From: Phycisphaerales bacterium UBA2402
GTDB taxonomy: Bacteria; Planctomycetota; Phycisphaerae; Phycisphaerales; UBA1924
Length of the DNA stretch: 12,468 nucleotides
Assembly (NCBI GenBank): GCA_002343715.1
Contig: DDSA01000037.1
Span: forward strand, 1-12,468
Direction of reading: 5' to 3'
Shown: in pieces, positions 7,801-12,468 of the stretch
How the letters are laid out: every line of letters begins with the position of its first letter
Position numbering within the stretch: position 1 is the first letter of the stretch
Program-made: the position numbers and the translations under genes
Notes under the pieces: generated by a model
What the model was told of the DNA's origin: nothing
Seen by the model: only the letters and a program-made list of their open reading frames with translations
Database searches by the model: none

Positions 7801-8862
7801 TCGGATGCGCTCGCCGTGGTGCGAGAATCCCCGGGCGGTCTGGTGCTGGAGACTTGGACAACATCCCCGCCGGCGAGAAGGGCGACCCTGGGAGACGTGA
7901 ACGGGTTCGTGACGGGGGCCGTGTCGGGGGATGGTCAACGCTGCGTCGTGCTCGACCGCGGCCGCGGCGTTCTGGTCTTTGCATCGGACCGCGCCGGCCC
8001 GATCTGGGAAAGCGCCGCGATGCTGGCGGCGTGGCCGAGTGTCTGCTTCGCGGATAGCGATCGGCGGATCCTGCTCGATGCCGGGTTCTCTTCCTTGACG
8101 ATCCTGGATGCCGTGAACGGCGAATCCTGCGGGGACCTGCCTCTCACCGGGGGCGACCACCGCCTCCTCCTGTTCGATGAGGCGCATCGGCGCCTGCTGA
8201 TCGCGTACACCAACGCCGGATTCTCGGCCATGGAAACCGAAGAGTCCTGGAGGGCCGTCAACGGCCCCGCCGTGTCGGAACGGTCGCTTCACCTGCTCGC
8301 CCGACGACAGTCTCTGAACGAAGCGCACCGACTGATCGAAGACCGCATCGCGGGGATCGACGGTCTATCGCTCCGCGTGACCCCCATCCCGCCACTTGCA
8401 TCATTTTCACCGGACATCGCCGTCCTTGTGTCGGAGCAACTCGCGACCCGGCGCGACAACTTCAACTCCCTCAACAACGCGGTGCTCTTCGTCGTGCTCG
8501 GAAGGGACTCTCCGCCGCGCCAGTGCCGCGATGCCGTCCGCGTGATGGAGTACGTCTGCCGCGAACAGCCCGGTGAACACTCGTATATGAACACACTCGC
8601 CACAGCGCACTACCGCGCCGGCGATCTGCGGGCCGCCGAGACGCTCTTCGAGCAGTGCGTTGAACTCAGGATCTCGAGGGGGCTCGCCCCCCACCCCATC
8701 GACCTGATCCTGCTTGGCATGATCGCGGGCAAGCGCGGCGACAGCCGCGAGAGCGCACGGCTCATCGCCGATGGCGTGAAGCAGGCCGAGGATCAGGGCC
8801 TGACCCGGGACCGCGAATACCAGATCTGGCTCTCCGAGGCCCAGGCCGGCCGGGCGGAGTGA
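4822..8862 (+). CDS. Giant transmembrane Ser/Thr kinase with WD40-like and TPR regions
   Basis: A 1346-residue planctomycete-type receptor kinase. After an 80-residue N-terminal part comes a PknB-type kinase (about 84-415): glycine loop IGEGGFGSVY (91-100), VALK lysine K115, HRDLKPSN (206-213), DFG at 232-234, a Thr-rich activation loop and GTPEYMSPEQ (257-266). A Pro/Ala/Ser-rich insert (about 328-365) splits the C-lobe before LRGELDWIALRCLEKDRTRRYETAN, a motif typical of this family. One membrane helix (about 441-462) and an Ala/Glu/Arg-rich coiled coil (465-505) follow. The ELRGWEWRHL motif then opens a long propeller region (about 545-1190), with WD-like strands such as RVGIWD and ELKVWS. 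TPR-like helices lie near 1252-1320. The ATG at 4822 is 4 bases after the sigma stop, with GGCGGAA (4807-4813) as likely ribosome site; earlier in-frame codons lie inside the sigma gene. It probably phosphorylates proteins in the cytoplasm, with the sigma factor a likely target, in response to outside signals. Confidence 0.9.
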   Translation: MAPPTNTGGYTDTHPRVKELFQHLGDLPAEQRERAAAELSGNDEALIRHVMGMLASQSQGVRFLGGVTVEPDPVLLGEEREIGPYKLLQRIGEGGFGSVYMAEQTAPIRRRVALKVIKLGMDTRQVIARFEAERQALAMMDHPNIARVLDAGETAAGRPFFVMELVRGIPITEFCDTHNLPVRSRLELFRTVCAAVQHAHQKGVIHRDLKPSNILVAMSDTGGGSPHPKIIDFGIAKATSGALTDRTLYTEHRALIGTPEYMSPEQADLNALDIDTRSDIYSLGVLLYELLTGSPPFDAGLLRSASFAQMQQIIRECEPERPSTRALGRRTRGGTSRASSPPRPPAPAASPPVLPGTSAQTREQIARQRGTDPAGLSRLLRGELDWIALRCLEKDRTRRYETANSLALDIGRYLAHEPVIAGPPSTLYTLRKLVRRNRGGVLAGTALLATLIGGFVFASIGFATASRERDEKAAALERETDARAAAEQAREDADRNEKAARRLAYRAGISAAGAAVASRDTGAAMHALDETPAELRGWEWRHLRFLADDSLLTLRIAAPSERIRARFIDPRRIVAMDGEGRVGIWDARSGTADGTLPGRYDTLCADPAAGLFLLAGESELAAFDAATHRELWRRKGIGVAGPDALGDDGRLVALLNPARDGFVLLDARTGKEIGSVAAGDRTSTPPRWIAGTDRFYYKPDARHGYRSVVGRTGVATDVHALTQTGYELNAGAACLVGTGHLDMLLFSERTGELLRRVPLHGARGVEVVAGGPGLSTFVGADDRGRITAWRADQGDKAEFSLSGLVGAPASMTVSPDGRLLCVATRGGELKVWSLDDSPAMLRGARTLASPVSSVALVDPPSLLVTGDWGYVSARDSQTGEIRWGRFVSRRPIWSLAGARDGAAVLAATTRGSAANSAIAESVLLLLGTADGAPIGPALNTPATLTLVAPGWKPGEWITGDLSGDLILRSGDDLGESMRINTGGAIRWMAAAAGSDALAVVRESPGGLVLETWTTSPPARRATLGDVNGFVTGAVSGDGQRCVVLDRGRGVLVFASDRAGPIWESAAMLAAWPSVCFADSDRRILLDAGFSSLTILDAVNGESCGDLPLTGGDHRLLLFDEAHRRLLIAYTNAGFSAMETEESWRAVNGPAVSERSLHLLARRQSLNEAHRLIEDRIAGIDGLSLRVTPIPPLASFSPDIAVLVSEQLATRRDNFNSLNNAVLFVVLGRDSPPRQCRDAVRVMEYVCREQPGEHSYMNTLATAHYRAGDLRAAETLFEQCVELRISRGLAPHPIDLILLGMIAGKRGDSRESARLIADGVKQAEDQGLTRDREYQIWLSEAQAGRAE

Positions 8863-9094
8863 CAAGAACAACGCCGCAACGCGCGCCGGGAACCGCCCCC
8901 GTCGCCGTTGCCGCTCCTACCCGTTCCCGAATCGATGAGTGCGCCCCGACCGCCGGGACCAGTTCGCACAGCACCCCTCGGGCGGCGGCTTCAAAATAAT
9001 GCGATCCGCGTGGCGTACTCCGCCCGGCGTTGCGCCTGATGTGACATCACGGTACCCGCGTCTTTGACACGCACACCTTTTCAGGAGTACATCC
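8863..9094 (+). other. Intergenic region between kinase and collagen-like gene
   Basis: In these 232 bases I find no supported gene and no clear terminator for the kinase operon. They contain a palindrome at 9037-9049 and the ribosome site AGGAG at 9083-9087. Possible promoter pieces exist (AATAAT at 8995-9000, TTGACA at 9064-9069), but neither has a partner hexamer at the right spacing. The promoter of the collagen-like gene may therefore be of an alternative-sigma type. Confidence 0.5.
9037..9049. promoter_or_regulatory. Perfect palindrome, possible operator
   Basis: TGATGT-G-ACATCA is a perfect 6+1+6 palindrome 45 bases before the ATG of the collagen-like gene. The ATGT.ACAT core has the symmetric GT..AC look of many GntR-type operators, and it could bind another dimeric regulator. 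No regulator gene of this type is in the window. Confidence 0.35.
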
Positions 9095-11011
9095 ATGCGA
9101 CTGTCCGCACCGACCCGCCGTCTTCTTGTCTCCGCGCTGCTCGCCGCCTGCGCCGCCACGGCGACCGCCTTTCCCACGGATACCGCCATCACCTATCAGG
9201 GACGTCTGACCCATGCAGGCGGTGAGTCCGTGATCGTCACGAGCGATATCCGATTCACGCTCTTTGACGCCGCCACCGGCGGCTCGGCGCTCTCCACGCT
9301 TCAGGCGTTGGACGTGCCGCTGGACGATGGACGATTCGCCGTCGAACTGGACTTCGGCGCCAGCGCGTTCCGCGGCGAGGCCCGCTGGATCGGCGTTGAA
9401 GTCCGTTCGCCCGCGGGAAGCGGCGACTGGGTCACGCTCTCCGGCCGCCAGAAACTGACCTCCACGCCCTACGCGCTGTACGCACTCAACGGCACCCCCG
9501 GACCACAGGGAACGCAAGGACCGGAAGGTCCGCAAGGCCCCGAAGGACCACAAGGCCCCACCGGTCCTCAAGGGCCTCAGGGCCTTCCCGGTGCCCGGGG
9601 TCAGGATGGACCACCAGGCCCCGCCGGACCCCAGGGGACGCAAGGCCCGGCCGGTGCCTCGCCCTTCACGCTTTTCAACGGCGATGCACTCTTTGACGCC
9701 GGCAACGTGGGGCTTGGAACCCACTCGCCCATCAGCCGACTGCACGTCTCGGGTCATGTGACCGTCGACAACGCGGATGTCTTCCAGTCCTTCAACACCA
9801 ACGGCAATCTGGAAGGCTGGATGTGGCCGCGCTGGTATGACAACTGGATGTACACCAACTACGGCACCGCCGGTTGGCGCATCCGCAACGGGGCCAACCA
9901 ACTGGTGATGGGCATGTCGGCCAACGGCGGCGTCGGCATCGGGACCGATGCCCCCACCGGCCCGCTCCAGGTGGCCGCGGCGGGTCTGGGCGTCATGATC
10001 GGGCCGGGGAACAACTCCAGCGGGAACACCCAGTTGACGCTGGGCACCAGCGCCGCGACCAACGGCTACGCCACCATCCAGGGAATCAAGACCTCCGGTT
10101 CGCTCTTCGGGGACGTCGTCATCAATCAGATCGGCGGCAATGTCGGCATCGGGATCGTTCCGTCGGGTGCACGGCTCCACGTCGCGGGCGCTCTCCGCCT
10201 CTCCGGCGACATCCTTCAGGAGAACACCAACACGCTCTCCGCCAAGAACGCACAGGGCGTCGCCGAGACGTGGATGTGGCCGCGTTGGACAGATAACTAC
10301 ATGTACACCAACATCGGCGCCAACGGCTGGCAGATCCGCTCCAACTCGAACGTACCGCTTCTCCAGATCGACCCCGACGGCCGGGCGCAGCACTGGGGCT
10401 CGGGCACGACCGGCACATGGCTGAGTCTGTCGAACAGTTCCGCGGGGGGGCGCAACTGGAGCATCGTCTCTTCCGGCAGCGGCAACGGAGAGGGCGCGGG
10501 CAAACTCCTGTTCTACAACGATGCGCACGGCGCCATCGTCCGAATCGCCGCCAACGGGCTGCTCACCTGCGCGGCCCTCGAACTCACCGGCGGCGCCGAC
10601 CTCGCCGAGCCGTTCGAGGTGGCCCGCGGCGAAGTCCTCCCCGGCATGGTCGTCACCATCGACGAACTCAGCGAGGGCAAGGTCGTCGCCTGCTCCACGC
10701 CGCTGGACCGCAGAGTCGTGGGCATCGTTTCCGGTGCGGGCGGCATCAAGCCCGCCCTCACCCTCCGCCAGGAAGGCTCCACCGCCGACGGCACCACCCC
10801 GGTGGCGCTCACGGGCCGCGTCTACTGCATGGTCGATGCCGATGCCGCGGGAGCGATCCGTCCGGGAGACTTCCTGACCACTTCTTCCACACCTGGCCAC
10901 GCGATGCGGGTCAACGACCTCGCCGCGGCGCAGGGCGCGATCATCGGCAAGGCACTCGCCGGCGTCGATCGCGGCACGGGCATGGTCCTGGTCCTGGTCA
11001 ATCTTCAGTAG
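9095..11011 (+). CDS. Secreted collagen-like, tail-fibre-like surface protein
   Basis: A 638-residue protein with ribosome site AGGAG (9083-9087) and a signal peptide (residues 1 to about 25, ending ATATA). Residues 31-130 form the TYQGRL domain ([31 protein letters not shown], ending in TSTPYALYA). Next come 19 uninterrupted Gly-X-Y triplets (133-189), predicted to form a collagen triple helix, so the protein is probably a trimer. The middle resembles tail-fibre shafts, with VGLGT..P...LHV units at about 205-219, 280-292 and 350-363. A Trp-rich block occurs twice (241-265 and 392-416). The C-terminal 140 residues, from ADLAEPFEV through [11 protein letters not shown] and [15 protein letters not shown] to LVNLQ, form a module recurrent at the ends of bacterial fibre-like proteins. 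No phage gene is nearby, so a cell-surface or matrix fibre is more likely than a prophage tail. No cell-wall anchor is seen. Confidence 0.85.
   Translation: MRLSAPTRRLLVSALLAACAATATAFPTDTAITYQGRLTHAGGESVIVTSDIRFTLFDAATGGSALSTLQALDVPLDDGRFAVELDFGASAFRGEARWIGVEVRSPAGSGDWVTLSGRQKLTSTPYALYALNGTPGPQGTQGPEGPQGPEGPQGPTGPQGPQGLPGARGQDGPPGPAGPQGTQGPAGASPFTLFNGDALFDAGNVGLGTHSPISRLHVSGHVTVDNADVFQSFNTNGNLEGWMWPRWYDNWMYTNYGTAGWRIRNGANQLVMGMSANGGVGIGTDAPTGPLQVAAAGLGVMIGPGNNSSGNTQLTLGTSAATNGYATIQGIKTSGSLFGDVVINQIGGNVGIGIVPSGARLHVAGALRLSGDILQENTNTLSAKNAQGVAETWMWPRWTDNYMYTNIGANGWQIRSNSNVPLLQIDPDGRAQHWGSGTTGTWLSLSNSSAGGRNWSIVSSGSGNGEGAGKLLFYNDAHGAIVRIAANGLLTCAALELTGGADLAEPFEVARGEVLPGMVVTIDELSEGKVVACSTPLDRRVVGIVSGAGGIKPALTLRQEGSTADGTTPVALTGRVYCMVDADAAGAIRPGDFLTTSSTPGHAMRVNDLAAAQGAIIGKALAGVDRGTGMVLVLVNLQ
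9491..9661 (+). repeat. Collagen-like Gly-X-Y repeat (19 triplets)
   Basis: Codons 133-189 of the fibre protein keep Gly at every third position without a break. Pro dominates position X, and Gln, Glu, Thr or Ala position Y. The triplets GPQ and GPE recur, so the DNA is also repetitive (GGACCACAGGG / GGTCCGCAAGGC variants). Such tracts can expand or contract by slippage, so the copy number may differ between strains. Confidence 0.92.
9815..9889 (+). repeat. Trp-rich internal repeat, copy 1
   Basis: Codons 241-265 of the fibre protein encode [25 protein letters not shown]. Seventeen of 25 residues are identical to the second copy at 10268-10342, including WMWPRW, MYTN and the closing GW.IR. 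The two copies are 151 residues apart and flank the middle shaft, which points to an internal duplication of a domain. Confidence 0.85.
10268..10342 (+). repeat. Trp-rich internal repeat, copy 2
   Basis: Codons 392-416 repeat the block as [25 protein letters not shown]. The WMWPRW codons differ from copy 1 by a single silent base (CGC to CGT), suggesting strong constraint or a fairly recent duplication. Confidence 0.85.
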
Positions 11012-11076
11012 GTCCCGCGGCGCTGCCCCGATTCGAGCGCACTCCCCCCTCACACGACCCACCCCGAGAAACACCG

Positions 11077-12237
11077 ATGAAACACCTCTTCTCCATCCTG
11101 GCGCTCTTCGCCGTCACGTCCGTGAGTTCCGGCCAGATCTTCGGGCCGGACCCCGACAAGCCCGATACAGACCCGCAGGAGATGCTCGACGCCATCATCA
11201 GCGCGCCGGCGGACGATGATTGCGGCACGATCGTGGATCCGCAGGCCGTGCTCTTCGAGCAACGACTCCGCGCTGAAGGATTCTTCGACCGCGGGTACGG
11301 TGCGCGGACCGGCAACTACGCGGTCATCCGCGTCGCCATCCGCGTGGTGGTCCGCAACGACGGCTCGGGGGCCATCAGCGGCACGAAGTTGCAGCAGTTC
11401 TTCGACTTCGCCGCCCCGCGCCTCGCCGAAGCGGGGATCATCCTGGCCCCGATGTACGGCATGTACATCTACAGCGATACGTTCTATACCCCGCCCAACA
11501 GCGCCACCGTCAGCGAACTTCTGGTCCACGACCCCGTCCCCAACGCGCTCAACATCTACTTCACCGGCAACCCACCGGGCATCAACGGGTTGGCCAGTCT
11601 TCCCTTCGGCAACGGCGGCGTGGTCATGCGCAACGGCGCACCGCTGAGCACGTTCGCCCACGAGGTCGGCCATTACTTCGGCCTGTACCACACCCACGAA
11701 ACCGGTTTCGGCGCCGAGTGCGTTGCGCGGAACAACTGCGGCAACACCGGCGACCTCCTCTGCGACACACCCGCCGATCCAAACCTGAGCGCCAGCGTGA
11801 ACAACGCCTGTCAGTACACCGGCACGTTCACCGACCCATGCCAGGGTACCGCCTACGCGCCCTACACCAACAACATCATGAGTTACGCGCAGAACCGTGA
11901 CTGCCGCACGGCCTTCACGCCCGGCCAGATCGCACGCATGAACTCATTCCTCACGTACCACACGCGGATCGACAAGATCATCCGCACCACCGACTGCCCG
12001 AGTGTCTTGTACGTGGATTCCAACGGCGGCGGCGCTTCCAGCCTCCCCATCGGCACCTGGGTGCGCCCGTACACGGACCTGGGGAACGCCGTCGCGGCGA
12101 CCGCGGGCGGCGGTTGTTCACGCATCGTCTACCTCCGAGTCGGGCCGACCCAGTATCTGGAACCTTCCCTGAACGGCCGGTGCATCATCACCACAGCGCC
12201 GGAAGGGGCCGGCAGCGTCTTCATCCGAAGGCCTTGA
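11077..12237 (+). CDS. Secreted M43 (pappalysin-like) zinc metalloprotease
   Basis: A 386-residue protein with a signal peptide (residues 1 to about 19, core LFSILALFAVT). The zinc site is HEVGHYFGLYH (195-205): His195, His199 and His205 bind zinc and Glu196 is the catalytic base. Downstream are GDLLCDTPADP (225-235) and NNIMSYA (265-271), which supplies the Met-turn (Met268), then CRTAFTPGQIARM. This order is that of family M43 metzincins, which cleave proteins outside the cell. The N-terminal 180 residues contain a predicted pro- or support region. Residues about 309-386 (VLYVDSNGGG, then IVYLRVGPTQYLE) look like the first turns of a pectate-lyase-like beta helix and stop early. The ATG at 11077 was chosen for the signal peptide; the frame stays open far upstream, inside the fibre gene, but that part is not coding. 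It follows the fibre gene by 65 bases and may share its transcript. Confidence 0.9.
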   Translation: MKHLFSILALFAVTSVSSGQIFGPDPDKPDTDPQEMLDAIISAPADDDCGTIVDPQAVLFEQRLRAEGFFDRGYGARTGNYAVIRVAIRVVVRNDGSGAISGTKLQQFFDFAAPRLAEAGIILAPMYGMYIYSDTFYTPPNSATVSELLVHDPVPNALNIYFTGNPPGINGLASLPFGNGGVVMRNGAPLSTFAHEVGHYFGLYHTHETGFGAECVARNNCGNTGDLLCDTPADPNLSASVNNACQYTGTFTDPCQGTAYAPYTNNIMSYAQNRDCRTAFTPGQIARMNSFLTYHTRIDKIIRTTDCPSVLYVDSNGGGASSLPIGTWVRPYTDLGNAVAATAGGGCSRIVYLRVGPTQYLEPSLNGRCIITTAPEGAGSVFIRRP

Positions 12238-12272
12238 GGGTTCTCCACCCTCCGAGCGCTCCAACGCTCCGC

Positions 12273-12306
12273 ACGCCGCGGGTCCGATACCGACCGCGGC
12301 GTTTTT
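12273..12306 (+). terminator. Intrinsic terminator after the metalloprotease
   Basis: ACGCCGCGG (12273-12281) pairs with CCGCGGCGT (12294-12302) in a 9-bp GC-rich stem, followed at once by a T-run (12302-12306). It lies 36 bases past the metalloprotease stop. It would end the fibre-protease unit and separate it from the next gene. Confidence 0.75.
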
Positions 12307-12388
12307 CATGCGCGGGATAATCTCTTGACGTAGGGCGCGGGGTGCATCGCTTGCCGGTGTGCCGCGCTCGCCAGGAGGAGCCGTACGC

Positions 12389-12468
12389 ATGCGTCAATCC
12401 AGAGTCGTTCCTTTCATCTCGGCGTTGATGTGCCTCTCGTGGGGCGCACCCGCCCAGACCGCCTTCAC
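12389..12468 (+). CDS. TYQGEL-family secreted protein, N-terminus only (3' truncated)
   Basis: The window ends 26 codons into this gene. The ATG follows a strong ribosome site (AGGAGGAG, 12373-12380). The visible residues are a signal peptide (VVPFISALMCLSWG) ending in APAQ, then TAF. The last 23 bases are identical to 4006-4028 of the short TYQGEL-family gene, so the missing part probably begins with the same TYQGEL domain. A GATAAT at 12316-12321 may be part of its promoter, but no -35 partner is seen. Confidence 0.75.
   Translation, partial: MRQSRVVPFISALMCLSWGAPAQTAF
12446..12468 (+). repeat. 23-bp direct repeat, copy 2
   Basis: Exact copy of 4006-4028, in the same reading frame of a paralogous gene. 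It runs up to the final base of the window, which suggests the assembly stopped because of the repeat. Confidence 0.9.

Noticed and set aside
5836..8328. Long antisense frames opposite the giant kinase (421 and 395 codons)
   Set aside because: Same cause; no ribosome site, motif or domain, while the sense strand shows clear kinase and propeller signatures.
9064..9093. TTGACA with a TACATC -10 as promoter of the fibre gene
   Set aside because: The -10 match is poor, and transcription would start at the ATG, losing the good AGGAG ribosome site.
9095..11011. Fibre gene as part of a prophage
   Set aside because: It has a signal peptide, which phage fibres lack, and no phage structural, lysis or integrase gene is in the window.
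9047..11074. Antisense open frame of 675 codons opposite the fibre gene
   Set aside because: It mirrors the sense gene almost end to end, is Arg/Gly/Ala-rich without domains, and is expected when GC-rich third positions remove stops on the other strand.
10417..11076. Upstream extension of the metalloprotease frame into the fibre gene
   Set aside because: The extension is Arg/His/Pro-rich out-of-frame reading of the fibre gene, and the ATG at 11077 begins a proper signal peptide.

Overview
The window looks like the end-to-end sequence of a draft contig from a GC-rich planctomycete, probably of the Phycisphaerae. Reasons: an ECF sigma factor of the planctomycete-expanded type (TIGR02999-like) lies directly before a giant membrane Ser/Thr kinase carrying WD40-like and TPR segments. 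The secreted proteins begin with the TAFTYQGEL / TAITYQGRL module that I associate with Phycisphaerae, and third codon positions are strongly GC. The assignment rests on gene content only; no rRNA or other marker is present. The first 33 bases are near-identical to the Illumina TruSeq read-1 adapter, so the left end is a sequencing artefact. The right end stops inside a repeated signal-peptide region, as expected where an assembly breaks.

Layout, all genes on the + strand. (1) 1-33 adapter; 35-427 3' end of cysS (cysteinyl-tRNA synthetase); then an AT-richer gap with an imperfect hairpin. (2) 590-2917 a membrane Ser/Thr kinase with a CHASE2 sensor domain. It overlaps by ATGA with 2914-3843, a secreted protein of unknown family. 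(3) 3844-3957 a sigma70-like promoter whose predicted transcript starts at a perfect 14-bp hairpin. (4) 3958-4212 a short secreted protein that looks like a C-terminally truncated paralogue, then 4275-4817 an ECF sigma factor and 4822-8862 a 1346-residue transmembrane kinase with propeller and TPR regions. (5) 8863-9094 a gap with a perfect palindrome. (6) 9095-11011 a secreted fibre-like protein with 19 collagen triplets, then 11077-12237 a secreted M43 (pappalysin-like) metalloprotease. (7) 12273-12306 a terminator, then 12389-12468 the start of another TAFTYQGEL-type protein cut by the end of the sequence.

Working picture (inference): two separate transmembrane phospho-signalling units sit side by side. 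One is a CHASE2 kinase coupled to a secreted partner. The other is a receptor-like kinase coupled to an ECF sigma factor, of the kind where kinase phosphorylation may replace an anti-sigma factor. They lie next to a set of secreted surface proteins: a collagen-like fibre, a metalloprotease and TYQGEL-family proteins. Whether the sigma factor controls those surface genes cannot be told from the sequence alone. I see no mobile elements, CRISPR arrays, tRNA or rRNA genes.
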